A stretch of 64,000 nucleotides of DNA, taken from contig JADIYI010000002.1 of NCBI GenBank assembly GCA_016705365.1, forward strand, positions 186,001 through 250,000, in the 5' to 3' direction. The position numbers were made by a program, and so were the translations under genes. A model generated the notes under the pieces. The model made no database searches, was not told the DNA's origin, and saw only the letters and a list, made by a program, of their open reading frames with translations. Origin of the DNA: Gammaproteobacteria bacterium (GTDB lineage: Bacteria > Pseudomonadota > Gammaproteobacteria > Pseudomonadales > UBA5518). Shown piece by piece: positions 50,989 through 59,807 of this stretch. How positions within the stretch are numbered: the stretch's first letter is position 1; each line of letters starts with the position of its first letter.

Positions 50989-51777
50989 CTAGAGAATGCT
51001 GCGCAATGCATCGAGCAGCGCATTCGGCGCCTCGACCATCAGCGTGTGCCCGGAGTCGGCGAGCACCCGCACATCGGCGCCCGCCAGCGCCTGTTGCAGT
51101 GCCCGGGTGCTGCGTGGCGGCGTCAGGCGATCGTCGTTGCCGAGCACCAGCAGTGCCGGGCAGCGCACCGCGGCTGCACGCTCCAGACCCTCCACGAACG
51201 CGTTGCAGGCATTCATGTCGGCGTGCAGCACGCCGGGGCGCGAGCGTTCGAACAGGCGCAGCGTGGCCCCGATCATCCAGATGCCGGGATTGCTGTTGCC
51301 GCCGTACTGGTGGCGCTTGCTGTAACCCCATTGGGTCAGCATGTCGAAGGCGGCGTGCCGATCGGCCCGCGAGTCCTCGAGTAGCGCCTCGGAGACCGGC
51401 ATCGGCACGGTGGTGCCGACCATCGCCAGCGCCGTGATACGCCCGGGGTAACGCGCCGCGCAATCGAGCGCCACCAGGCTGCCCATGCTGTGTCCCGCCA
51501 ATGCAATCTTTTCGAGACCCAGCGCATCCAGCAATTCGACGACCCAATCCGCCATCGCCGCAACCGATTCCCTGCCCGGCCCCGAAGATCGTCCGTGACC
51601 CGGAAGATCGGGCACGATCACGTTGCGTCCATGGCGGGCGAAATGCCGGGCCGCCAGCGTCCACACCGTGTGATCCAGGCCGGCGCCGTGCAGCAACAGC
51701 ACACTGCGCTTGCCCTCATCCAGCGCACGCCCGGCGGTAAAGCAATAGGCCTCGTGCTCGCCAACGCGGATCTTCAT
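50989..51777 (-). CDS. Alpha/beta hydrolase
   Basis: A 262-residue alpha/beta hydrolase. The oxyanion region is LLLHGAGLDHTVW, the nucleophile elbow GHSMGS has Ser97, the acid is Asp215 or 216 in VLGNDDRLTPP, and His244 is in DSGHTLMVEAP. The lid region (about 130-180) is short. Substrate unknown; ester or lactone hydrolysis is likely. Its ATG overlaps the metY stop as ATGA, so they are coupled. It is too short and different in pattern to be the MetX acetyltransferase that often pairs with metY. Confidence 0.9.
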   Translation of the reverse strand: MKIRVGEHEAYCFTAGRALDEGKRSVLLLHGAGLDHTVWTLAARHFARHGRNVIVPDLPGHGRSSGPGRESVAAMADWVVELLDALGLEKIALAGHSMGSLVALDCAARYPGRITALAMVGTTVPMPVSEALLEDSRADRHAAFDMLTQWGYSKRHQYGGNSNPGIWMIGATLRLFERSRPGVLHADMNACNAFVEGLERAAAVRCPALLVLGNDDRLTPPRSTRALQQALAGADVRVLADSGHTLMVEAPNALLDALRSIL

Positions 51778-53087
51778 GACGAGTGCTCCGTGCTGGCCTT
51801 GGCCGCTGCACGCATGCCCTGTTTCAGATCGTCGATCAGGTCCGCGGGATCCTCGAGCCCCACCGAAAGGCGAATCGTGCCGGGACCGATTCCGGCCGCC
51901 GCCAGCGCCTGCGCATCCATCCGATGGTGGGTGGTGCTGGCCGGATGGATGACCAGCGATTTCGCATCGCCCACGTTGGCCAGATGCGAGAACAGATCAA
52001 GCGCATCGACGAATGCGCTGCCCGCTGCCCTGCCCCCCTTGATCTCGAAACTGAAAACCGCGCCACAGCCGCGCGGCAACAAGCGGCTCGCCAGGGCGTG
52101 ATCGGGATGGCCCTCGAGTTCCGGGTAGCCGATCGACTCGACCTGTTCGTGGCCGGCAAGGAAAATCACCACCCGGCGCGTGTTGTCGACATGGCGCTGC
52201 ATGCGCAAGCCCAGGGTTTCGATGCCCTGCAGAATGTGAAACGCCGAAGTCGGACTCATGCAGGCCCCGAAATCGCGCATGCCTTCCTTGCGCGCCCGGG
52301 TAATGAAGGCGGCAGGGCCGAATTCCTCGCTGAACACCAGTCCGTGAAACCCGGCATAGGGCTCGCTCAGGGTAGGAAATTTGCCACTCGCATCCCAGTC
52401 GAAGGAGCCTCCGTCGACCAGCAGCCCGCCGATCACGATGCCGTGACCACTGAGGAACTTGGTCGCCGAATGGATCACCAGGTCGGCGCCGAGTTGCAGC
52501 GGTTGCATCAGGTACGGCGTGGTAAAGGTCGCATCGACCAGCAACGGCAGCCCGGCCTGGTGCGCAACCGCGGCAACGGCCGGCACGTCGAGCACTTCGA
52601 GACCCGGATTGCCGAGCGTCTCGGCAAACACCAGCCGTGTCTCGGGGCGGATTGCCGCACCAAAGGCCTCCGGGTCACGCGCATCGACAAAAGTGGTTTC
52701 GATCCCAAAACGCGGCAAGGTGTAGGCGAGCAGATTGTGCGAGCCGCCGTAGAGCGAACGCGCCGCCACGATATGCGACCCGGCACCCATCAGCGTCACA
52801 ATCGCCAGATGCAACGCGGCCTGGCCGCTGGCGGTCGCGATCGCACCGATACCGCCCTCCAGCGCGGCAATACGCTCCTCGAGCACCGCGTTGGTGGGAT
52901 TGCTCAGCCGCGAATAGACATGACCGGTGCGCTCGATATTGAACAGCGAGGCGGCCTGGTCCGAGTCGCGAAAAACGAAGGAGGCGCTCTGGTAGATGGG
53001 GGTCGCGCGGGCGCCGGTTGCCGGATCGGGCTGTGCGCCCGCGTGCAGCGTCAGCGTGTCGAATGCCGGGTATTTTATGCCTGCCAT
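51774..53087 (-). CDS. metY: O-acetylhomoserine sulfhydrylase-type PLP enzyme
   Basis: A 437-residue Cys/Met-metabolism PLP enzyme. The ATG at 53087 has AGGAGA upstream. The start is FDTLTLHAGAQPDPATGARA followed by TPIYQSASFVFRD, as in MetY. The PLP Lys is Lys210 in HSATKFLSGHG. YSRLSNPTNAVLEERIAALE and the later IRLSVGLEDPADLIDDL are also diagnostic. It would make homocysteine from O-acetylhomoserine and sulfide. No other methionine gene is present; sulfide use near sulfatase genes may be coincidence. Confidence 0.93.
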   Translation of the reverse strand: MAGIKYPAFDTLTLHAGAQPDPATGARATPIYQSASFVFRDSDQAASLFNIERTGHVYSRLSNPTNAVLEERIAALEGGIGAIATASGQAALHLAIVTLMGAGSHIVAARSLYGGSHNLLAYTLPRFGIETTFVDARDPEAFGAAIRPETRLVFAETLGNPGLEVLDVPAVAAVAHQAGLPLLVDATFTTPYLMQPLQLGADLVIHSATKFLSGHGIVIGGLLVDGGSFDWDASGKFPTLSEPYAGFHGLVFSEEFGPAAFITRARKEGMRDFGACMSPTSAFHILQGIETLGLRMQRHVDNTRRVVIFLAGHEQVESIGYPELEGHPDHALASRLLPRGCGAVFSFEIKGGRAAGSAFVDALDLFSHLANVGDAKSLVIHPASTTHHRMDAQALAAAGIGPGTIRLSVGLEDPADLIDDLKQGMRAAAKASTEHSS

Positions 53088-53207
53088 GAGTTTCTCCTGA
53101 TCGGGCGCGCAGCATAACCGCAACGCCGTGGGCGGAAAACCGCGCCGCTCAGGCTGGCCAGATGCAGGGCGAATGGCTGGCGTGCATGCAATACTCGACC
53201 GCAGGCG

Positions 53208-54365
53208 CTACTTCGGTTTGCCGGGCAGGATACCCATCTGCTTGCAGATGATCGACAGCATCACCTCGTCGGCACCGCCGCCGATCGAGGTCAACCGCGT
53301 ATCCCGGTAGGCGCGCGCGATCGGGTTGTCCCACATGAAACCCATGCCGCCCCAGTACTGCAGGCAGGCATCGGTGAGTTCGCGGCTGAGACGACCGGCC
53401 TTGAGCTTTGCCATCGAGGCCTTCATGGTCACGTCCTCGCCGTTGATATAGCCCTCGACCGCATCGTAGGTCAGTGCGCGCAGTGCCTCGACCTCGGACT
53501 GCAGTTCGGCAAGACGGAAATGCACCACCTGGTTGTCGAGGATGGATCTGCCGAAAGCCTGGCGCTCGCGGGCATACTCGATGGTGGCGTTGATGCAGCT
53601 CTCGAGCCCCTTGAGTCCACCCGCGGCCGCATACAGGCGCTCTTCCTGGAACTGCAGCATCTGGTAGAAAAAGCCGGCTCCCTCGTCACCGATGCGATAG
53701 CGCTGCGGCACGCGCACATTGTCCAGAAACACCTGTGCGGTATCCGAGGAGCGCATGCCGAGCTTGTTCAGCCGCTCCGAAAACGAGACCCCGGGGATAT
53801 TGGTCGGCACCACGATCAGGGACTTGTTCGAATGCGGCTTGCCCTCGCCGGTGTTGGCCAGCAGACACAGGAAATCGGCCTGGGTCGAGCTGGTGATCCA
53901 CATCTTGCTGCCATTGATGAGGTAATCATCGCCATCCCGGGTGGCACGGGTCGTGATGGCCGCCACATCGGAGCCTGCGCCTGGTTCGCTGACCGCGATC
54001 GAGGCCACGTATTCGCCGGCGATCGCCGGTGCGAGAAACTCGCGGCGCAACTCGTCGCTGCCGAATTTCGCCAGCGCAGGCGTGGCCATATCGGTCTGCA
54101 CCCCGATCGCCATGCCGACGCCACCGCATTGAACGCGTCCGAGTTCCTCGGAAAACACGATCTGGTAGCTGTAATCGAGGCCGAGTCCGCCGAATTCGGG
54201 CGGCTTGCTGATGCCCAGCAAACCGAGCTCGCCCATCTTGCGGAACAATTCGTGGGCCGGAAAGATACCCGCGGCTTCCCATTCCTCGGCGTAGGGATTG
54301 ATCTCGCTGTCGATGAATTTCGCCGTGGTCGCGCGCAGTGCGCGGTGCTCGTCGCTGAATCGCAT
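53208..54365 (-). CDS. Acyl-CoA dehydrogenase
   Basis: A 385-residue FAD acyl-CoA dehydrogenase. The ATG at 54365 has AGGAG upstream; a longer frame to 54779 overlaps the next gene. Motifs: IAVSEPGAGSDVAAITTRA (FAD/substrate), WITSSTQADF, and the C-terminal LQYWGGMGFMWDNPIARAYR. In place of the MCAD-type catalytic Glu the C-terminal loop has IGGGADEVM. A Glu in FQEERLYAAAGG fits the helix-G base used by isovaleryl- and long-chain-type enzymes. Branched or bulky acyl-CoA substrates are suggested. Confidence 0.93.
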   Translation of the reverse strand: MRFSDEHRALRATTAKFIDSEINPYAEEWEAAGIFPAHELFRKMGELGLLGISKPPEFGGLGLDYSYQIVFSEELGRVQCGGVGMAIGVQTDMATPALAKFGSDELRREFLAPAIAGEYVASIAVSEPGAGSDVAAITTRATRDGDDYLINGSKMWITSSTQADFLCLLANTGEGKPHSNKSLIVVPTNIPGVSFSERLNKLGMRSSDTAQVFLDNVRVPQRYRIGDEGAGFFYQMLQFQEERLYAAAGGLKGLESCINATIEYARERQAFGRSILDNQVVHFRLAELQSEVEALRALTYDAVEGYINGEDVTMKASMAKLKAGRLSRELTDACLQYWGGMGFMWDNPIARAYRDTRLTSIGGGADEVMLSIICKQMGILPGKPK

Positions 54366-54406
54366 GTCTGCTCCTGAACTGTCCGATGATGAAAGAAAAA
54401 CCAGGG

Positions 54407-55579
54407 TCAGAGACCAAACTGGCGCGCGGCCAGATCGCGCATGATTTCCTCCGACCCGCCGCCGATCGCGTTTACCCGCACTTCGCGATAGATCCGCTCG
54501 ACACGGTTGCCACGCATGTAGCCCGCGCCACCGAGCACCTGCATGGCCTCGCGGGCGCAGAACTCCATGGTTTCGCTGGCCTGCACCTTGAGCAGCGCGA
54601 TATCGCCGGGCTGCGGATTGCCATCGACGATCTGGCGCGAGCACAACTGGATATAGGCCTGGGTGGCGTTGATGCGCTGTTTCATCTGCGCGATCTTGTG
54701 CCGGATCACCTGGTGATCGGCCAGCCGTTTGCCGAAGGTCCGGCGCTCGCGTGCCCAGTTCACCGCTTCCTCGAGACACACCCGGGCGAAGGCCTCCATT
54801 CCGACCGCCATCGCCATGCGCTCGTTGTTGAAGTTCGCCATGATCACCAGGAACCCGGAATTCTCGGTCCCGATCAGGTTGCCCGCGGGAACCCGCACCT
54901 CATCGAAATAGATCGTCGCGGTATCCGAACACCACCAGCCCTGCTTGCGTGCGAGCGGTGTACGCGACACACCGTCGCAATCCGCGGGAACCAGCAACAC
55001 CGATACACCGCGCGCGCCTTCGCCACCGGTACGCACCGCGGTGGTGAACCAGTTCGCGCCCATACCGCCCGAAATGAAGGTCTTGGAGCCGTCCACGACA
55101 TAATGATCGCCGTCACGGCGCGCGGTGGTACGGATGCTCGCCACGTCGGAGCCGCCCGAGGGTTCGGTGATGGCCAGCGAAATACGCTTCTGACCGCGCA
55201 TGATCGGCGGGATCACCTGCTGCTTTATCGCGGCCGAGGCGAAATTCACCACCGGCGGCAGGCCGATCCCGTGCACCAGCAGGGTACTGTTGATGCCGCC
55301 GAGGCTGGTGCGCGCCAGTTCCTCGGCCACGATGTTCTGGTGGTAGATATCGATTCCCTCGGATATGCCGCCGTATTCCTCGGGATAGCCCAGTTGCAGC
55401 AGACCAATGGCGGCGGCCTTTGCCCACAGCGCATCCGGTATCGTGCAAGCCTCGTCCCAGGCATCGACGTGCGGCATGATCTCGGCATCGACAAAGCGGC
55501 GCAATTGCGTGCGCCACTCCTCGTGATCCGCCCGCAGATTCGGGTCGGGGAGTCGTGCAGTGTCGAAGTCCAGGGACAT
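54407..55579 (-). CDS. Acyl-CoA dehydrogenase
   Basis: A 390-residue paralogue of the adjacent gene, 41 bases upstream of it on the same strand, probably co-transcribed. Motifs: LAITEPSGGSDVASIRTTA, TFISGGMGANWF, LGGAGYMRGNRVERIYREVR. Again the C-terminal loop is IGGGSEEIM without the MCAD-type Glu, while FNNERMAMAVGM supplies a Glu at the isovaleryl-CoA-dehydrogenase position. The pair may form a heteromer, as alpha2beta2 dehydrogenases do in sterol degradation, though both here seem to keep their own active site. Confidence 0.93.
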   Translation of the reverse strand: MSLDFDTARLPDPNLRADHEEWRTQLRRFVDAEIMPHVDAWDEACTIPDALWAKAAAIGLLQLGYPEEYGGISEGIDIYHQNIVAEELARTSLGGINSTLLVHGIGLPPVVNFASAAIKQQVIPPIMRGQKRISLAITEPSGGSDVASIRTTARRDGDHYVVDGSKTFISGGMGANWFTTAVRTGGEGARGVSVLLVPADCDGVSRTPLARKQGWWCSDTATIYFDEVRVPAGNLIGTENSGFLVIMANFNNERMAMAVGMEAFARVCLEEAVNWARERRTFGKRLADHQVIRHKIAQMKQRINATQAYIQLCSRQIVDGNPQPGDIALLKVQASETMEFCAREAMQVLGGAGYMRGNRVERIYREVRVNAIGGGSEEIMRDLAARQFGL

Positions 55580-55862
55580 GGCGTATTCCTGAGTCGTGTG
55601 TTGCTGGCGCGCAAAGCGCTCATCCCCACGGTAAATTACCGGATATCTTTTTTCAATTCGCAGAACAAGCGCTCAATTGCCTCAGCAGTCGAACGGGGCG
55701 TTCGCCGCGACCCTCCAGCCTGAATCAAGAGGAGATTCAACCGTTCAATATCGTGTCTTGCCGGTCACGGGATCATGCCGAGATCGGAGCCGGATGTTGC
55801 GCAACACGCGACATCGATGTGCGGGTGGCGCAACCGCGGTGGCGCGCGCCGCCCGAACACTC

Positions 55863-56462
55863 TCAACGCGCAAGCAGGGAGGCGATCCGCAGGCGCAACT
55901 CCGGCAGCAGTTGCTGTTCGAATTCCGGATGACGCTGGAGCCAGGGCGTGTTGCGTGGCGAGGGGTGAGGCAGCGGGACATATCGCGGAGCGAACTCGCG
56001 CCATGCCGCCGTCGTTTCGGCGAGTGTTCGCTTGCGGCGGATGCCCAGAAAATGGCGCTGTGCATATAGCCCGACCAGCAGCGTCAGTTCGATATGCGGC
56101 AGCATGGCCAGCAGTTGGTTGAGCCACCGTTGCGCGCATTCAGGTCGTGGCGGCAGGTCGCCGCCATTGCCCCGGCCGGGGTAGCAATAACCCATCGGAA
56201 TGATCGCGACCCGCGATTCATCATAAAACTCTTCGTTGCTCACGCCCATCCATGCGCGCAGACGGTCACCGCTCGGATCGTTCCAGGGAATGCCGGTCTC
56301 ATGCACGCGCGCGCCTGGTGCCTGTCCGACGATCAGGATGCGAGCGGTTGCGGCGGCACGCAGCACCGGACGCGGGCCAAGCGGCAGGTGCGCTTCACAT
56401 ACACGGCAAGCGCGCACCGCGAGCAGCAGATCCTCCAGTGAAATGTACTTCACTTCTTGCAA
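55863..56462 (-). CDS. Uracil-DNA glycosylase superfamily protein
   Basis: A 199-residue UDG-fold protein. Motif 1 is ILIVGQAPGARVHETGIPW (about 42-60) followed by NDPSGDRLRAWMGV, and the second motif is PLPHPSPRNTPW near the C-terminus with His and Pro-Ser. Two Cys in ACRVCEAH (Cys19, Cys22) suggest an iron-sulfur or metal site like family 4/5 enzymes. It would remove uracil or another damaged base, but this widespread subgroup is not well characterised. It stands alone between the dehydrogenases and the sulfatase. Confidence 0.88.
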   Translation of the reverse strand: MQEVKYISLEDLLLAVRACRVCEAHLPLGPRPVLRAAATARILIVGQAPGARVHETGIPWNDPSGDRLRAWMGVSNEEFYDESRVAIIPMGYCYPGRGNGGDLPPRPECAQRWLNQLLAMLPHIELTLLVGLYAQRHFLGIRRKRTLAETTAAWREFAPRYVPLPHPSPRNTPWLQRHPEFEQQLLPELRLRIASLLAR

Positions 56463-56514
56463 TATTCGCTTCTTCGCTATCCTGGTCGAATCCCGGGCAT
56501 CCGGGGCATGCGCC

Positions 56515-58131
56515 TCAGCGCAGCCTGATTTTTACTTTGGGCGGATATTTCGCCATCGTCGCACCATGCACCGCCATCAGTGGCCCCAGTGCGTAGGCCG
56601 GCGCCCACGCTTTTTCGATCAACACCGTTTTGCGCTCGCGCGGATCGAGATAGAGGTTGTACATATACCCGCTCGGTGGCAGCAGCAGGTGCACGTTGTC
56701 GAGCCCGCCAAAGTCATGAACATTGCCGCTGCCCACCTCCATTTCGGACAGCGCCATCTTGTAGTACCGCCAGCGCACGCCTGCCATCATGTCCGCGTTG
56801 TAATAAAAAATCGCCTCACGCGCCGACTGGCCATTGTCGGCCAGCAGGAAGCCACTCTGGTCGATCCCATCGATATAGCGATCCGCCGGGATCACCTTTT
56901 GCGCATCCACTCCTGCCAGCGACAGCGAGGTGTTGAACATGTCGCTCAGGTCGAACAGCCCGTCGGAAACGCGCCCGCCCTTGATCATCCCGGGCCACCA
57001 GAACAGCCCCGGCACGCGTACCCCGCCTTCCGTGGTCATTCCCTTGGCCCCGCGAAACGGGGTTACCCCGGAGTCGGGATAGCTGTCTTCTTCCGGTCCA
57101 TTGTCCGAGGTGAAGAATACGAGCGTATTGTCGGCAACCTTCAACTCCTCCAGCAGCCCCGTCAGCCGCCCGACGATGTCGTCGACCTCGATCACGCTGT
57201 CGCGGTACACATCCTTTGTGGCCGAGCGCCCCACAAAGGCCCTGGACGGCATGTTGAAATAGTGAAGCTTCGCGAAATTATGCGACAAGTAGAAGGGCTT
57301 GCCCTCCTTTACCGCGCGCCGGATGAAGTCTTCGGAGAATTCAGCGAATTTCTGGTCGAGATCGCGACTATTCTCCCAGTTGATCGTTCCCAGCGCCTTG
57401 CCCCCGCCCGCCTTGGTCGCCCGCCACAAGGTCCGGTCGCCCGGCATCGAATGGAGTTCCGCCAGCAATTCAGGATCATTCGCCACATCGGTCGCACTCG
57501 GATGCTCCTCCTGATAGGCGTTGAGCACTCCAAGGAAGCCCTCGAATTCATCGAATCCGACCTGCCACGGACGCGAACCGTCTTTCTCTCCCAGATGCCA
57601 TTTGCCCGAGAGCGCGCTGCGATATCCGGCGGCCGAGAGCAGCTTCGCCGCCAGGATCTCGCCTGAAATATCCGCCTTGTCGTTGAGCAGGGAAGGCATC
57701 AGCAGGCCTGAGCGCACCGGCAAGCGCCCCGTGTTGAGTGCCGCCCGCGTCGGTGTGCAGCTTGGTTGTGCATACGCGGAGGTGAGCTTCAGTCCTTCGC
57801 GCGCCAGGCGGTCGATATGCGGCGTCGGCGCGCCGAGCGACTCACCACCGCCATAGGCTCCCGTATCGCCGTAGCCCATATCATCGACTACGAGGAACAG
57901 GATATTGGGCGCCCGCCCCGTTCGCCTGCGCAATTCATCGAGCTTTGCTTTCACCGCGCGCGCTTGTTCGCGATGGACCAGCGCCGGCTCGAAATTCTCC
58001 GCAAAGCGCTCCGCTTTCAGCAAGGGAGACGCTCGGCTCATCGACCCCGGCGTCAGTGCGGCAGGGACGGACATCTGCGCCACCGCCGCACCAGCAGTCA
58101 ACAGCAAGAGCAGAGCGAGCAATAGTTTCAT
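56515..58131 (-). CDS. Exported arylsulfatase (formylglycine type)
   Basis: A 538-residue sulfatase. The ATG at 58131 has AGGAG upstream and a signal peptide (MKLLLALLLLLTAGAAVAQ). The N-terminal sulfatase motif PNILFLVVDDMGYGDTGAYG carries the metal-binding Asp pair. The activation site is SCTPTRAALNTGR, with Cys125 to be converted to formylglycine. SGKWHLGE and VFFTSDNGPEEDSYPDSG (metal Asp-Asn) are intact. The C-terminus is YNLYLDPRERK and beyond. The sulfate ester is unknown. An SDR gene lies 30 bases upstream on the same strand. A formylglycine-generating enzyme gene was not seen. Confidence 0.94.
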   Translation of the reverse strand: MKLLLALLLLLTAGAAVAQMSVPAALTPGSMSRASPLLKAERFAENFEPALVHREQARAVKAKLDELRRRTGRAPNILFLVVDDMGYGDTGAYGGGESLGAPTPHIDRLAREGLKLTSAYAQPSCTPTRAALNTGRLPVRSGLLMPSLLNDKADISGEILAAKLLSAAGYRSALSGKWHLGEKDGSRPWQVGFDEFEGFLGVLNAYQEEHPSATDVANDPELLAELHSMPGDRTLWRATKAGGGKALGTINWENSRDLDQKFAEFSEDFIRRAVKEGKPFYLSHNFAKLHYFNMPSRAFVGRSATKDVYRDSVIEVDDIVGRLTGLLEELKVADNTLVFFTSDNGPEEDSYPDSGVTPFRGAKGMTTEGGVRVPGLFWWPGMIKGGRVSDGLFDLSDMFNTSLSLAGVDAQKVIPADRYIDGIDQSGFLLADNGQSAREAIFYYNADMMAGVRWRYYKMALSEMEVGSGNVHDFGGLDNVHLLLPPSGYMYNLYLDPRERKTVLIEKAWAPAYALGPLMAVHGATMAKYPPKVKIRLR

Positions 58132-58161
58132 CCTTGTTCTCCTGTACACATTGATTGCATC

Positions 58162-58935
58162 TCAATCGATCTGGGGCGAAGAGAGACGCGCGTGGCTGGC
58201 GCCATCGACCGGAATCACCGCCCCCGTGAGGTAGGCGGCACGCTCGCTGGCAAGAAACACTGCGGTTTGCGCAATATCCTCCGGCGTTCCCATCCTGCCG
58301 GCTGGAATCTGCTGCGCGAAGCGTGCCGCTCCGTTGTCAAAACCGCTCAGCCAGGCACGCATGCCGGGTGTATCCATCGCACCCGGCGCGATCGCATTGG
58401 CACGAATGCCGCGCGAACCGAACTCGACGGCAATGCTCTTCATGAGGCTCACCACCGCGGCCTTGGCGGCACCGTAGATCGTGAGTCCGGTCGCATGATT
58501 CAGGCCAGCCCCTGAAGAGGTCGCGAGAAAGCAACCCCTGCCCTGCTCGAGCATCAGCGGCAGCGCCGCGTGAACGCAGTAGAAAACCGCATCGAAATTG
58601 AGTGCCATGAGCTGGCGATAATCCTGCAGGCTCTGCTGCTCGACAGGGGTGGGAGTGGCACCACCCGCATTGCTGAACATGATGTCGATGGACCCGAGTT
58701 CGGTGCGTGCGCGATCGACCATCGACTGCACCTGAGTCGCATTGGTCACGTCGGCGACGTGTGCAATCGCACGCCCCGCGGGCAATGATGCCAGCGCACT
58801 CTCCAGCGCCCCGGCGTTGATATCGACCGCAAGCACGCGCGCGCCCTCGGCGACGAATGCGCGGGTGCAAGCGAGCCCGATGCCACTGGCAGCACCCGTG
58901 ATGATGACGACTTTGTTCTGCAACTCGAGATCCAT
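58162..58935 (-). CDS. Short-chain dehydrogenase/reductase
   Basis: A 257-residue SDR starting MDLELQNKVVIITGAASGIG; the cofactor loop is TGAASGIG (13-20). The NAG-type motif is SNAGGATP, the catalytic Ser lies in ATSSGAGLNH, and the active pair is Tyr154/Lys158 (IYGAAKAAV). The C-terminus has GAVIPVDGASHARLSS. It is the first gene of an SDR-sulfatase pair, so an alcohol freed by desulfation might be its substrate. That link is inference. Confidence 0.92.
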   Translation of the reverse strand: MDLELQNKVVIITGAASGIGLACTRAFVAEGARVLAVDINAGALESALASLPAGRAIAHVADVTNATQVQSMVDRARTELGSIDIMFSNAGGATPTPVEQQSLQDYRQLMALNFDAVFYCVHAALPLMLEQGRGCFLATSSGAGLNHATGLTIYGAAKAAVVSLMKSIAVEFGSRGIRANAIAPGAMDTPGMRAWLSGFDNGAARFAQQIPAGRMGTPEDIAQTAVFLASERAAYLTGAVIPVDGASHARLSSPQID

Positions 58936-59002
58936 CAGTAAAGCTCCGACAATGCTGTTTCCTGAGATATATCCAATACCGGGCCACAGTCTTCATCCAA
59001 TT

Positions 59003-59060
59003 CCGAGCCGCTGCCCACGGGGCCAGTATAACTTGCTCATTGTGTACTAGACCGGCTCGG
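59003..59060. promoter_or_regulatory. Spaced inverted repeat around a -10-like box upstream of the SDR-sulfatase pair
   Basis: CCGAGCCG (59003-59010) and CGGCTCGG (59053-59060) are perfect 8-base complements. Between them on the minus strand is TATACT (complement of 59025-59030), a good -10 box for the SDR-sulfatase pair; no good -35 was seen. The right arm lies in the IstB-like remnant. Confidence 0.35.
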
Positions 59061-59199
59061 CGAAGCCACGTGCTTCACGCTTATCGCTTTGGGCTCTCGG
59101 CTGCGCACGAGTGGCGACATTCTCGTGCAAACGCCAGAATTCGTTGCCGGTCTCGACGCAACGACAATGGTGCGCGAGCCGGTCCTGGATCCGCACCCG
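59047..59199 (-). pseudogene. IS21-type IstB C-terminal remnant
   Basis: A frame on the minus strand reads VRIQDRLAHHCRCVETGNEF followed by WRLHENV. This resembles the C-terminal end of IstB helper ATPases of IS21 elements, which typically carry a DRLTHHC..ETGN(E/D)S(F/W/Y)R pattern. No Walker motifs, istA or inverted ends are found, so it is a fragment. The same frame is open upstream to 59466 (a GTG), but that part (YFDVDDADAALARANVSG and on) does not look like IstB and may be another remnant. Identification is by eye. Confidence 0.45.
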
Positions 59200-59807
59200 T
59201 GAACTGGCATTCAAGCCGGTGGGCGGTTCCTCGCCAAGCGCCTGTATTCTCCCGCCGATACCCCTTTTGGGTTCGAACCTGGCCAAGGAGATCCCGAAGC
59301 CGCAGCGATCCGTCGTTGCGAGGACGCATTCCTGGTAGCGGCTGAGGAGTCCTCCGAGATGTGCGTCGATTTCCTTCTGACTGTAATCAAGCGCATCCAG
59401 GCAGACGCAACCACTCACATTTGCCCGCGCGAGTGCGGCATCCGCATCATCGACGTCAAAATACACGGTCAGGATGCCTTCACCATGGCTAACGAGAAAT
59501 GCCGAAACGGCAGAGTCGTGAACTCTGTTGGGGCTGGCTGCTTGTGCGGGCGCGAACGATCATTGTCCGGGGGCGAAGGAACGCCTGCAGCGCGCACAGA
59601 AACATGGACCGCATGATGCTCTTCATCTCTCTTCATTAAAGAAATACCATTGGAGGCACACAAACACCGACCGGCACTCGATCAAGGCCAAAGCGCGCGC
59701 CGCTTTCGATGTCGGGAGTCGGTTATTCGGTCAGTTGTTGCGCGGCCGAAGCCAGGGATGCAGCAACGTTGGCGCGCCCATATTCCTGATGGCAGAGAGG
59801 CCAACAC
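59200..59807. other. 608-base region without a confident gene
   Basis: Only short or poorly supported frames are present. The minus frame at 59200-59466 (YFDVDDADAALARA near its start) has a faint resemblance to a VOC domain but breaks off. The stretch 59628-59660 is locally AT-richer, with GGAGG at 59653 but no good frame after it. The sulfatase ribosome site AGAGAGG is near 59790. It may contain decayed genes beside the IstB-like remnant and the sulfatase promoter. Confidence 0.4.

Noticed and set aside
50989..51777. Hydrolase next to metY as homoserine O-acetyltransferase (MetX)
   Set aside because: It is about 100 residues too short and has the simple GHSMGS hydrolase pattern.
51783..53117. 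Plus-strand open frame opposite metY
   Set aside because: metY has a full PLP-enzyme pattern; the opposite frame has none.
54390..54410. GGGTCAGAG near the end of the upstream acyl-CoA dehydrogenase as a second REP-like element
   Set aside because: It overlaps the gene's last codons and stop, and the match is short.
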